64,000 nt of DNA. It comes from an uncultured Clostridia bacterium. Lineage in GTDB: Bacteria > Bacillota > Clostridia > Oscillospirales > Acutalibacteraceae. Location: positions 31,012 through 95,011 of the forward strand of contig CALZID010000007.1 in the NCBI GenBank assembly GCA_945787805.1. The letters run 5' to 3'. A model generated the notes under the pieces. That model saw nothing but the letters and a program-made list of their open reading frames with translations, had not been told where the DNA came from and searched no databases. Of this stretch, positions 55,586-64,000 are shown piece after piece; the first letter of the stretch is position 1, and each line of letters opens with the position of its first letter. The position numbers and the translations under genes are program-made.

Positions 55586-56938
55586 ATGAAACAATTACCC
55601 ATAGAATTTGAAAACAGAATGAGAACTCTTTTGGGCGACGAATTTGAAGCTTTCAAGAGCTCATTGAATGAGCCGCCTATAAGAGCATTCCGTGTGAATA
55701 CAGACAAAATTTCATTAGAAGATTTTACAAAAATCAATCCCTTTAAGAGTGAAAAAATTCCCTATGTTGAAAATGGTTTTTATTTTGATTTTGACGGAAT
55801 AGGCAATCACCCATATCACCATGCGGGAATGATTTATGTGCAGGAGCCTGCCGCAATGGTACCAGTTGAGAGTATTGAAATAAATCCTGATTGGAAAGTG
55901 CTTGACTTGTGTGCCGCACCCGGCGGCAAGAGCAGTCAAATCAAAAATAAATTGGGTGAAAACGGAGTTTTAGTATCAAATGAGATTGTTCCGTCAAGAT
56001 GCAAAATTTTAACGGGTAATATTGAGCGAATGGGTTTTAAAAATACGGTAACAACCTGTATGCACCCGCAAAAACTCGCTAAGGAATATGAAAACACCTT
56101 TGATATGATAATGGTTGACGCACCTTGCTCGGGTGAAGGAATGTTCAGAAAAGAAGAGATTGCCATTGATGAGTGGTCCCTCGAGAATGTGAAAATGTGC
56201 GCCGAAAGACAAGGGGAAATTCTCGATTGTGCCGTGAAAATGCTTAGAAGCGGTGGGTATATCGTCTATTCAACCTGTACTTTTTCTCTCGAAGAAAACG
56301 AAATGACGGTTGATAATTTCTTAATGCGTCATACTGATTTTGAAATTTGCCCTGCAACCGAAAGGGTGAGAGAAAATACTGCCGACGGAATTTATTTTGA
56401 CGGTTGCAAATGTGAAAACATAAATTATGCTCACCGTTGCTATCCGCATAAGACAAAGGGAGAAGGTCAATTTGTTGCAGTTTTAAAGCATAAAGGTGAC
56501 TGCTTTGACTATTCTTCCGTTATACAAAGCACCGAAAAACTTGATAAAGTGTTAATTGATTTTCTAAATGATACACTCACAAACTATGATGAAAACAAAG
56601 TGAAGCTTTATAACGGTAACCCCGTTTATTTCACACCGAATTTTGCGGTGCGAAAGGGCTCGGCATTCTCTTGCGGAGTGACAATAGGCGAAATAAGAAA
56701 AAATTATATTCAACCCCATCATCAGTTTTTTATGGCAATGGGTAAAGATTTTAAACGGAAAATCGAGCTTTCTGCCACAAGCGCTGAAATCAAAAAATAT
56801 CTTCATGGCGAAGAATTTGAAACAGATTGCTCAAACGGCTGGGCGTCCGTTTTAGTTGACGGTTGCACCGTCGGGGGAGTAAAAGTTTCAAACGGCAAGG
56901 CAAAAAATCACTATCCGAAAGGACTCAGAACAAAATAA
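55586..56938 (+). CDS. NOL1/NOP2/Sun-type rRNA m5C methyltransferase (RsmF-like)
   Basis: ATG 55586 begins one base after the rsmE stop; GTG 55577 is an in-frame alternative. The 450-residue protein has the SAM site VLDLCAAPGGKSSQI, the catalytic Cys pair in VDAPCSGEGMFRKEE and YSTCTFSLEENE, and a C-terminal extension that resembles the RsmF/YebU group. It methylates cytosine C5 in rRNA. The exact position is not readable from sequence. Confidence 0.92.
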   Translation: MKQLPIEFENRMRTLLGDEFEAFKSSLNEPPIRAFRVNTDKISLEDFTKINPFKSEKIPYVENGFYFDFDGIGNHPYHHAGMIYVQEPAAMVPVESIEINPDWKVLDLCAAPGGKSSQIKNKLGENGVLVSNEIVPSRCKILTGNIERMGFKNTVTTCMHPQKLAKEYENTFDMIMVDAPCSGEGMFRKEEIAIDEWSLENVKMCAERQGEILDCAVKMLRSGGYIVYSTCTFSLEENEMTVDNFLMRHTDFEICPATERVRENTADGIYFDGCKCENINYAHRCYPHKTKGEGQFVAVLKHKGDCFDYSSVIQSTEKLDKVLIDFLNDTLTNYDENKVKLYNGNPVYFTPNFAVRKGSAFSCGVTIGEIRKNYIQPHHQFFMAMGKDFKRKIELSATSAEIKKYLHGEEFETDCSNGWASVLVDGCTVGGVKVSNGKAKNHYPKGLRTK

Positions 56939-56940
56939 AA

Positions 56941-56985
56941 CAGGGGCTGTAAAAAAACTTTTGTTTTTTTACAGCCCCTGTTTTT
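56941..56985 (+). terminator. Terminator of the rRNA methyltransferase operon
   Basis: A perfect 18-pair stem: CAGGGGCTGTAAAAAAAC (56941-56958) with 56963-56980, then five Ts that abut repeat copy 2. Confidence 0.9.
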
Positions 56986-57225
56986 GGGGTTAGGAAAAAA
57001 TGCGTAGAATGGACAAACTGAGCGATAACAAGGCTTTTGCCTTGTTATCGGTTACCCGACGGCGTACAAAGGTACGCCGAGCGGCGAAGTTTGTTCATAG
57101 CATAAAACATTATTTTTTATCTGTTTTGTTTTTTTATTACTCTTATGTGATTAAACATTGTTTTGGGGTATTAAAAAACCTTTATATATTGGGTTTTATG
57201 CGGTCTACACTTTTTTTACAACCCC
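56986..57225. repeat. Structured 240-base dispersed repeat, copy 2
   Basis: Same element as 18668-18908 in the same orientation. Shared blocks are 56986-57127 and 57159-57225. All stems of the branched fold are unchanged. The single substitution in the first block falls in an unpaired stretch between the second hairpin and the outer stem, which fits selection on the fold. It follows directly on a terminator T-run, as copy 1 does. Confidence 0.85.
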
Positions 57226-57228
57226 CTT

Positions 57229-57579
57229 TTATTGCTTCCATTCTATGAATTTATAAGCTTCAAGTGCGCAGAAATACTGTGCAAGCCGCTCATAAAGCGG
57301 TTCAGCCTTATCGCCGAAATGTTCTTTAACAAGTTTTCCGATTTGATAAATATTCCTTTGTCCGTCAATTAAAGGCCAGATAAAGCTGCCCGTTTCGTCA
57401 AGGTGAATGTAACTGAATTTTGGCTTTTTGAGAATCAACTGAAACGCTTTGTTGATAAAACCCTTGTTTTCGATTTCAATAATTATTTCACCGTTGCCGT
57501 TTTTTGACCAGTTGAGTTTTTCTCTTTGCACAGGGATTTTATCAAGATAATTATCTGCGTATATTTTTTTATTCATCAA
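57229..57579 (-). CDS. PqqD-like protein
   Basis: A 116-residue protein whose C-terminal 85 residues match the PqqD/RRE fold pattern: PKFSYIHLDETGSFIWPLID, then RNIYQIGKLVKEHFG, then EPLYERLAQYFCALEAYKFI. PqqD-type domains bind precursor peptides of modified-peptide pathways, but no radical-SAM or precursor gene is nearby. Its start overlaps the end of the OPT transporter gene, so translation is coupled. ATG at 57576 is an alternative start. Its role here is unknown. Confidence 0.8.
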   Translation of the reverse strand: MMNKKIYADNYLDKIPVQREKLNWSKNGNGEIIIEIENKGFINKAFQLILKKPKFSYIHLDETGSFIWPLIDGQRNIYQIGKLVKEHFGDKAEPLYERLAQYFCALEAYKFIEWKQ

Positions 57580-59479
57580 TATTCACACGCTTTTTCCAAA
57601 GAGAAAATTTAAGAACCGTGAGAATAATAATTTCAAACAGAACAATTCCGCCGATAATCATAACGGGATTAGGAATAAAGCCGCTAAGGTCAATAAACTC
57701 ACCAAGACCTGCAACCGCAAGAATTGCAAGAAAAATACCGATAAGACCTTCACCCGCAATCATACCCGAACAGAAGAGAATACCGTCATTGATAATTCTC
57801 TTTTTCTCATCTTCATTTCTTTTGGTTTTCTCCATAACAAGACGAATAACACCGCCAATCATAATACAAGCATTAAGTTGAATGGGCAGATAAACGCCGA
57901 TAGCAAAGGGAAGAACGGGAATACCGATAAGTTCAACTGCAATGGCGATACAAACACCGATAAGAACAAGTCCCCAGGGCAGATTGCCGCCCATAACACC
58001 CTCTATGATAAGCTTCATAAGAGTTGCTTGCGGTGCGCCAAGCTCATTAGAGCCGAATCCCCAAGCAGAGTCAAGAATATAAAGTGTTCCGCCGATTGCA
58101 AGGGCAGAAGCCGCAACGCCCACAACTTCGCCGATTTGTTGTTTCTTAGGTGTAGCGCCGAGAATATAACCTGTTTTAAGGTCTTGTGATGTGTCACCGG
58201 CAATAGCGGTAACAATACAGATAATCGAGCCTATGGCAATGGCGCTTACCATACCCGAAACTCCGTTTGAACCCGTTATTTTAAGAAGAAGTGTAGCAAT
58301 TAAAAGCGTAGCAATAGTCATACCCGAAACAGGGTTGTTACTGCTGCCCACAAGCCCAACCATTCTCGAAGATACCGTCGCAAAGAAGAAACCGAATATA
58401 ACAACAATAAATGCGCCTAAAAGTGAAACGGGAATTGCGGGAATAAGCCAAACAAGAAGAGTGAGAATAAGAATTGCAATAATCACAATTTTGAAATTCA
58501 TATCCCGAGCGGTTCTTTCATTTGATATAGCGCCCCTACCCGAAATGCTCTTCATTGCATCTGCAAATGTTTTAGCAATAAGCGGCAATGACTTAATAAG
58601 ACTCATTATGCCGCCTGCCGCAAGAGCACCCGCACCGATATATCTTATATATGAACTCCAAACAGCGCTCGCACCGCCGCTTTCAAACATTTCACCGATT
58701 GGTGCAGTACCGGGATAAAGCACAATTTCAGAGCCGAAAAGCACAATTAAGGGGATAATAACCATCCAGCTTAAAAGACCGCCGGCAAACATATAAGATG
58801 ATATTCTCGGTCCGCAAATATAGCCGACGCTCATAACGGCGGGGTAAATCTGTGTACCGATTTCACCGGCATATCCTTTAAATCGAAGTGAGATTTCCCC
58901 TGATACCACTTTAAGTCCGTCAATAATAAACTTAAAAAGCGCCGCAAATCCCATACCGGCGAAAACCGTGCCCGCATTTGCTCCGCCTTTTTCACCCGCA
59001 AGAAGAACTTCTGCACAAGCAGTGCCTTCGGGATAGGGGAGAATGCCGTGCTCTTTAACAATTAACGCATTACGCAGTGGTACCATAAAGAAAACACCCA
59101 ACAAACCGCCGAGAAGTGCGATAAGAGTAATCTCTGTCATACTCGGCTTTTCCGTTTTGCCTTCGGCAGCCCAAAGGAAAAGTGCGGGGAGAGTAAAAAT
59201 AGCACCCGCCGCAACCGATTCACCCGCAGAGCCGATTGTTTGCACAATATTGCTTTCAAGAATTGAATTTTTGCGCATAATAATGCGAATTACTCCCATT
59301 GCGATAACAGCCGCAGGAATTGAAGCTGAAACCGTCATACCCACTCTAAGCCCCAAGTAAGCATTTGCCGCACCGAATACAACCGCAAGAAGAATACCCA
59401 TAGTGACAGACGCAACTGTTATTTCAGGCGTAATTTTACTTGCGGGGATATAGGGTACAAATTCTTTTTTGTTATCCAT
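57569..59479 (-). CDS. OPT family oligopeptide transporter
   Basis: A 636-residue membrane protein with about fifteen helices, the normal size for bacterial OPT. PEITVASVTMGILLAVVFGAANAYLG opens it; GTACAEVLLAGEKGG and SNNPVSGMTIATLLI are family landmarks. Members import oligopeptides or metal chelates. The gene lies 36 bases after pepD and overlaps the PqqD-like gene, which suggests uptake and cleavage of peptides as one process. Confidence 0.93.
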   Translation of the reverse strand: MDNKKEFVPYIPASKITPEITVASVTMGILLAVVFGAANAYLGLRVGMTVSASIPAAVIAMGVIRIIMRKNSILESNIVQTIGSAGESVAAGAIFTLPALFLWAAEGKTEKPSMTEITLIALLGGLLGVFFMVPLRNALIVKEHGILPYPEGTACAEVLLAGEKGGANAGTVFAGMGFAALFKFIIDGLKVVSGEISLRFKGYAGEIGTQIYPAVMSVGYICGPRISSYMFAGGLLSWMVIIPLIVLFGSEIVLYPGTAPIGEMFESGGASAVWSSYIRYIGAGALAAGGIMSLIKSLPLIAKTFADAMKSISGRGAISNERTARDMNFKIVIIAILILTLLVWLIPAIPVSLLGAFIVVIFGFFFATVSSRMVGLVGSSNNPVSGMTIATLLIATLLLKITGSNGVSGMVSAIAIGSIICIVTAIAGDTSQDLKTGYILGATPKKQQIGEVVGVAASALAIGGTLYILDSAWGFGSNELGAPQATLMKLIIEGVMGGNLPWGLVLIGVCIAIAVELIGIPVLPFAIGVYLPIQLNACIMIGGVIRLVMEKTKRNEDEKKRIINDGILFCSGMIAGEGLIGIFLAILAVAGLGEFIDLSGFIPNPVMIIGGIVLFEIIILTVLKFSLWKKRVNIDE

Positions 59480-59515
59480 ATATACTCCAATCTTTTAAGG
59501 TTTAACAAGCAATAG

Positions 59516-60958
59516 TCATTTGCAATTTTCTAAAAGAGAAATAAGCACATTATAAATTTTTTCTACCGAAGAAATGCAAAGCTTTTCATTTACGGTATGC
59601 ACATCGTAAAGTGCGGGACCGACAGCGATGCAGTCAAGCTCCTTAATCGCAGAAGTAAATATTCCGCATTCAAGCCCTGCGTGAATTGCTTCAACCTTCG
59701 GCTCAAATCCGCAGTGCTTTTTATATACTTCTTTGTAAAGTGCCTGAAGTTTTGAATTTTCTTTGAATTCCCATGGGGGATAATGCCCCGATGTATAGAT
59801 TTTACAGGGAACAGCCCCAAAGAATGTCTTTAACTTTTCTTCAAGAAAGCGAAGTGCAGACTTTTTGTTACTGCGAAGTGTAAAAAGCAAGGTCATTTTG
59901 TCACTTTCGGTATTGAGCATACCCAAATTGAGAGAAGTTTCAACAAGTCCCTTGATTTCTGCACTCATTTCAACAATTCCGTTAGGCAAACAAAGTAATG
60001 TAAAAATAATATTGTCACGGATTTCAGGGTGCAAAATATCGTATTCCGCTTTTTCACCAATTTCAATTATAGGCGAGAAACTCTTTTCACGCTCAGCCAT
60101 TTCTTTTTTGAGAATATCAAGATACATTTCTGCATTTTTTGTGAAAGTGTCCGCATTATTCACACAAAGCTCCATTTTGCAAAGGTTGGGTATAGCATTA
60201 CCCTTGTCGCCCCCATTGATTGCAATAATATCAAACTCCGAAATAGCGAACATGTGATTTAAAAATCTGCCTGCCAGAACATCTGCATTTACTCGGCCTT
60301 TGTCAATTTCCATACCCGAGTGTCCGCCTTGAAGACCTTTGAGAGTTACCGTAACCTTTGTTCCCGATTTTTTAACACGGTTAAGCGAAATAACCGCCTT
60401 GAAGTCACTGCCGCCGGCACATGATACGGTGACGGTATCATCTTCTTCTGCGTCAAGGTTAATCATTTTCTTGGCAGTTAATATACCGGTGTCAAGCTTT
60501 TCCGCACCAATCATACCGATTTCTTCGTCGGTTGTAAAAACCGCTTGAATTTCAGGGTGGGAAAGGCTGTCACTTTCAAGAACTGCCAAAATCATAGCAA
60601 CCGCAATTCCGTTGTCAGCACCCAATGTGGTATTTTTAGCCTTAACAAAATCACCGTCAATATACAAATTGAGTCCGTCATTCATAAAATCAATATCGGA
60701 GTTTTCTGTCTTTTGACAGACCATATCAAGATGACCTTGCAAAATAACGGGCTCACTTTTTTCATAGCCCGCAGTAGCCGGTTTAAATATAATCACATTG
60801 TTTGCATCATCACGAATGAATTTTAATGAATGTTTTTCCGCAAATTTTACGCAATACTTAGAGATAGCGTCCATATTTCCGGAGCCGTGGGGAATGTTGC
60901 AAATTTCTTCAAAATATTTAAACACATTTGATGGATTTAAATTATAAAGTTTTGTCAT
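59516..60958 (-). CDS. pepD: Xaa-His-type dipeptidase, M20 family
   Basis: Start at 60958, where GGAGGAAG on the minus strand precedes the ATG. The 480-residue protein has the M20C landmarks: HGSGNMDAISKYC, the metal ligands VILQGHLDMVCQK (His, Asp) and NTTLGADNGIAV, FTTDEEIGMIGA (catalytic Glu), and ECGIFTSAI plus VGPALYDVHTVNE at the C-terminus. It cleaves dipeptides such as aminoacyl-histidine in the cytoplasm. It is first in the operon with OPT and PqqD. Confidence 0.93.
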   Translation of the reverse strand: MTKLYNLNPSNVFKYFEEICNIPHGSGNMDAISKYCVKFAEKHSLKFIRDDANNVIIFKPATAGYEKSEPVILQGHLDMVCQKTENSDIDFMNDGLNLYIDGDFVKAKNTTLGADNGIAVAMILAVLESDSLSHPEIQAVFTTDEEIGMIGAEKLDTGILTAKKMINLDAEEDDTVTVSCAGGSDFKAVISLNRVKKSGTKVTVTLKGLQGGHSGMEIDKGRVNADVLAGRFLNHMFAISEFDIIAINGGDKGNAIPNLCKMELCVNNADTFTKNAEMYLDILKKEMAEREKSFSPIIEIGEKAEYDILHPEIRDNIIFTLLCLPNGIVEMSAEIKGLVETSLNLGMLNTESDKMTLLFTLRSNKKSALRFLEEKLKTFFGAVPCKIYTSGHYPPWEFKENSKLQALYKEVYKKHCGFEPKVEAIHAGLECGIFTSAIKELDCIAVGPALYDVHTVNEKLCISSVEKIYNVLISLLENCK

Positions 60959-61082
60959 ATTTCTTCCTCCGTCATTTTTGATAATATATATTTTATCATA
61001 ATGTGATTCGCAACACAATAAAAGTTGATGTTTTGGCAAGATTTACATATCCGTATTTTTAAAATATGTACGGAAAAAAGTG

Positions 61083-61111
61083 TTGATTAAACTTTGCCTG
61101 AATATTATAAT
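61083..61111 (+). promoter_or_regulatory. Promoter of the GH36 gene
   Basis: TTGATT (61083-61088) and TATAAT (61106-61111), 17-base spacer, then ACGGAG before the ATG at 61141. Confidence 0.75.
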
Positions 61112-61140
61112 GTAACTATAATTTTGAACGGAGAAAAAAT

Positions 61141-62975
61141 ATGAATTTCGGATTTCAATTAAAGCTTCGCGGTGATGATTTCAACGGGCATTTCACAAAC
61201 GGTTTATCAATGGCAAACAGTCAAAGCGTCAAAAGATGTAAAAAAACATTTGAAGACAGCGATAAAACTGTTTTTGAAACAGAAGAATACAAGTTAACTG
61301 CTTATCACATACAAAAAGATGATGTTTATGAATGTTATTCCGTATTTGAAAACACTTCAAATCACGACTTAACTCTTGATATGTTAGCGTCGTTTTGTAT
61401 TGAAAGCATTGACGCTGATGTCATTCACAGAGCAACATCTTTTTGGAGTGCAGAAGGCAAATTGTTATCACAAAAATTAGTTGATATAAATATGGAAAAA
61501 TCCTGGAGCGGTCACGGAACAAGAGTTGAAAAATTCGGGCAAATCGGCTCAATGCCTGTTCGCAAGTGGTTCCGTTCATTGCTCTTGAAAATTCAAAGGC
61601 AAATGAATTTGTCGGTGTTCAGCTCTATTGTGCGTCCAGCTGGCAAATTGAACTTTTCAGAAACAATGACCCTTTAACACTTGCAGGCGGACTTGCAGAC
61701 TATGACTACGGTCATTGGTGCAAAATAATTGGGGTGGGTGAGAACTTTGTTTCACCCAAGGCAGTTGTTGCAATTGGAAATTCACTTAATGATGTGTGCG
61801 ATAAACTTGTGAAAGCACAAAATCCAAAAATTTCAAACATTGATATGGATATGCCTGTAATATTCAATGAATATTGCACAACTTGGGGAAATCCCACAAA
61901 AGAAAATATCGAAAAAATCGCAAAGAAAATAAGCCACAGCGGCATAAAATATCTTGTAATTGACAGCGGCTGGTATAAAAAACCGGAAGATGATTGGTGG
62001 GCAACCATCGGCGATTGGAATGAAAGCCGTGAACTTTTTCCCAACGGAATTAAAGAAATTTGCGACTTAATAAAATCATACGGTTTAATTCCGGGAATTT
62101 GGTTTGAATTTGAAAAGGTTGCCCGGCTTTCAGAGGTTTATAATAAAACAGAACATTTACTTCACAGAGACGGTGTGCCAATTTCGGTTGACGGTCAACG
62201 GTTTCTTGATATGCGAGATGAATGGAGCATTGACTACTTAACCGAAAAGGTGATTGATTTTCTCCGTGATAACGGCTTCGGCTACATAAAAATAGATTAT
62301 AACGACACTATCGGCGTTGGTTGTGACGGAGCGGAAAGTCTCGGTGAAGGACTTAGACAGACAGTTTTAGGAACGCAAAAATTCTTCAAAAAGATTAGTG
62401 ACGAATTGCCCGATTTAGTTATCGAAAACTGTTCAAGCGGCGGCCATAGATTAGAACCGTCAATGATGGAACTCGCTTCTCAGGCAAGCTTTTCAGATGC
62501 CCACGAGTGCATAAGCATTCCGTTGATTGCCGCAAATGTTCAAAGATTTATTCGTCCCGAGCAGAGCCAAATCTGGGCTGTTTTACGCTCAAAAGACGAT
62601 ATTCACAGAATAAATTACAGTTTAATTGCGGGATTTTTAGGCAGACTCTGTCTCAGCGGAGAAATTTTTGATTTAAAGGATGAGTATTGGGATAATGTGC
62701 TCAATGCCATAAGCTTTTATGACAAAATCAAGGATATAATTAAAAACGGTAAAACAACGATTATTGAAAACTCAGCAAGAGATTATAATAATCCAACGGG
62801 TTATCAGGCAGTTTTGAGAGAATATGATAATAAAGCGTTGCTCATTGTTCACACCTTCAAAGACGGTGCAAACCCACCGATAGAAAAATATCTTAATAAT
62901 CGGAATATTGCAGATGCCTTCGGAAGTGAACTTAACAGCGATTACAGAGCCAAAGCATTTTTGCTTGAAAAATAA
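61141..62975 (+). pseudogene. GH36 alpha-galactosidase with a one-base frameshift
   Basis: Two frames join into one protein. The first runs from ATG 61141 to about 61572 (to MPVRKWF); the second continues from there (PFIALENSKANEFVGVQLY) to 62975. The shift fits loss of one C in the run at 61572-61573. The joined product of about 611 residues has the GH36 TIM-barrel signs: YLVIDSGWYKKPEDDWW, then YIKIDYND (nucleophile Asp), then ENCSSGGHRLEPSM and QASFSDAHE (acid/base Asp). The catalytic part is intact but lies after the break. If real, the shift removes activity; an assembly error is possible. Confidence 0.85.
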
Positions 62976-62989
62976 TATATCTTTTAATG

Positions 62990-63031
62990 AAAAAATCCGA
63001 ATGTCACCTAATGGCGAAATTCGGGTTTTTT
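62990..63031 (+). terminator. Terminator of the GH36 gene
   Basis: CCGAAT (62997-63002) with ATTCGG (63019-63024) forms the core of a stem extended by A/T pairs, followed by a T-run. Confidence 0.7.
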
Positions 63032-63086
63032 GTATCTGCTCCGCAAATAACGAAGCAAATAAAAAAATTTTTTTTGAAGAATTGTC

Positions 63087-63117
63087 TTGACTCTAACGCT
63101 GCGTGATAGTATATACT
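63087..63117 (+). promoter_or_regulatory. MerR-type promoter with 19-base spacer
   Basis: TTGACT (63087-63092) and TATACT (63112-63117) are 19 bases apart. The spacer holds the imperfect dyad ACTCTAACGC/GCGTGATAGT. Long spacers with a central dyad are the hallmark of MerR-activated promoters, so the regulator downstream likely controls itself. Confidence 0.75.
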
Positions 63118-63143
63118 GTAATCAACGGATAGGAGAAATGAGT

Positions 63144-63851
63144 ATGAAAACAGTTAAACAAGTTAGCAGATTAACAGGTGTCAGCGTGCGCACTCTTCAT
63201 TACTATGATGAAATAGATTTGCTGAAACCTACAAGAATTACAGATGCAGGTTACAGACTGTATGACGATACGGCTCTGGAACGATTGCACAGTATACTGC
63301 TTTTTCGTGAACTGCAATTTTCGTTAAAAGAAATCAAGGCTATTTTAGACAGTCCGGACTTTGATGTGAAAACTGCATTAAATGAGCAGATTGAACTGCT
63401 TGAATTGCAGAAAAAACGCCTTGATAAAATCATCGGCTCCGCCCGTGAAATATTAAACAAAGGAGTGAATAATATGAGCTTTTCATCATTTGATACAACA
63501 GAAATTAAGAAGTATCGCACCGAAGCCAAGAAAAAATGGGGACAGACCGATGCTTATAAGGAATATGAGCAAAAGCATACGGAGTCACCCGAAAAAACCG
63601 ATGAATTTATGCAGATTTTCGCAGAAATAGGAAAGGTGAGGCATCTTTCTCCCGACTGCGAAGAAGCACAAAATCTCATAAAAAAGCTTCAGAATTTCAT
63701 CACAGATAATTACTATACATGTACGGATGAAATTTTGAAAAGCTTAGGCGAAATGTATGTCAGTGACGAACGCTTTAAAAGCAATATTGACAACGCAGGC
63801 GGTGTAGGCACTGCCGAATTCACCGCAAAAGCGATTAGTTGTATTAAGTAA
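63144..63851 (+). CDS. MerR family regulator with TipAS domain
   Basis: ATG 63144 is eight bases after AGGAG (63131-63135); ATG 63138 is too close. The 235-residue protein has an N-terminal winged helix (KTVKQVSRLTGVSVRTLHYY, then DEIDLLKPTRITDAGYRLY), a coiled coil (residues about 75-115), and a C-terminal TipAS ligand domain (WGQTDAYKEYEQK, then YVSDERFKSNIDN). TipAS domains bind thiopeptide-like drugs or other aromatic compounds. The likely target is its own promoter. A drug-efflux target gene is not in the window. Confidence 0.9.
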   Translation: MKTVKQVSRLTGVSVRTLHYYDEIDLLKPTRITDAGYRLYDDTALERLHSILLFRELQFSLKEIKAILDSPDFDVKTALNEQIELLELQKKRLDKIIGSAREILNKGVNNMSFSSFDTTEIKKYRTEAKKKWGQTDAYKEYEQKHTESPEKTDEFMQIFAEIGKVRHLSPDCEEAQNLIKKLQNFITDNYYTCTDEILKSLGEMYVSDERFKSNIDNAGGVGTAEFTAKAISCIK

Positions 63852-63879
63852 TAAAGCAAAAGCAAGATGCATAGAAAAA

Positions 63880-63910
63880 GCCTTGAAACCACGCAGTTTC
63901 AAGGCTTTTC
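63880..63910 (+). terminator. Terminator of the MerR gene
   Basis: GCCTTGAAAC (63880-63889) pairs perfectly with GTTTCAAGGC (63896-63905), then four Ts. Confidence 0.8.
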
Positions 63911-64000
63911 GTATGGCAGGGGCAGAAGGACTTGTTCTCGCCTGTCGGCTCGGTCGGTGCTTCTAAACACCTGCGGTGTTTAGAGGTGTCCACCGGACAC
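63911..64000. repeat. Hairpin-rich repeat at the right edge, continuing outside
   Basis: It holds two perfect hairpins: TCTAAACACC with GGTGTTTAGA around TGC, and GTGTCC with GGACAC around ACC. The second shares GTCCACCGGAC with the insert near 30630-30650. It probably belongs to the same palindromic repeat family. Confidence 0.5.

Noticed and set aside
57000-57248. An 82-residue frame in repeat copy 2
   Set aside because: In copy 1 the same frame stops after 43 codons because of changes in the diverged middle part, and the region is explained by hairpins. No ribosome site precedes it.
60959-61039. Longer N-terminus for pepD
   Set aside because: The extra 27 residues have no family match and the GGAGGAAG site precedes the inner ATG.

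Overview
The window is about 64 kb of low-GC DNA that reads as a chromosome segment of an anaerobic, spore-forming-lineage Clostridia, most plausibly the Ruminococcaceae/Oscillospiraceae part of the class. The lineage call is an inference. It rests on a Spo0A gene, T-box and CIRCE control, Firmicutes-type sigma-A promoters with 17-base spacers, many TTG/GTG starts with strong AGGAGG sites, and small clostridial families such as DUF975, DUF6514 and the PF14907-type nucleotidyltransferases.

Layout. Bases 1-18605 are one surface-polysaccharide locus on the plus strand. It holds a 2-hydroxyacid dehydrogenase-like protein cut by the window edge, seven glycosyltransferase domains, one acyltransferase, two different polymerase-type membrane proteins, two MOP-family flippases, and a capE-capF-capG set for UDP-N-acetyl-L-fucosamine with its own promoter. 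One glycosyltransferase gene is a tandem in-frame fusion of two near-identical full-length copies. Bases 18606-29400 are mostly minus-strand housekeeping and transport genes: a soluble signal-peptidase-like protein with a nucleotidyltransferase, a DMT exporter, uraA, metY with an ApgM-type enzyme, DUF975 and a TtcA-like protein. Bases 29400-36320 hold rplM-rpsI, azlCD, a G5/3D cell-wall protein behind a structured leader, and nnr-lipoprotein-mazF. Bases 36400-45600 are core genes: CIRCE-groESL, rpmB, recA-recX-rimO-pgsA, and T-box-cysE-cysS. Bases 45700-51200 hold an efflux adaptor-permease pair without an ATPase, spo0A, Mn riboswitch-mntP and a YjjG-like phosphatase. Bases 51300-64000 hold an MFS transporter with a membrane-anchored leucine-rich-repeat protein, a nonsense-mutated DUF6514 gene, rsmE and an RsmF-like gene, a pepD-OPT-PqqD peptide operon, a frameshifted GH36 alpha-galactosidase and a TipA-type MerR regulator.

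Strongest unexplained signals. (1) A 240-base element is present twice, at 18668-18908 and 56986-57225. It has imperfect terminal inverted repeats and a perfectly kept three-stem fold, and both copies sit directly behind the T-tract of an intrinsic terminator. (2) A perfect 15-base-pair palindrome spans the spo0A promoter from -35 to -10, and the Spo0A it drives lacks the usual acidic pair of the receiver pocket. (3) A PqqD-like protein is translationally coupled to an OPT peptide transporter and a dipeptidase. (4) A soluble Ser/His S26-type protein is translationally coupled to a nucleotidyltransferase. All functions are read from sequence alone; no database search was run.
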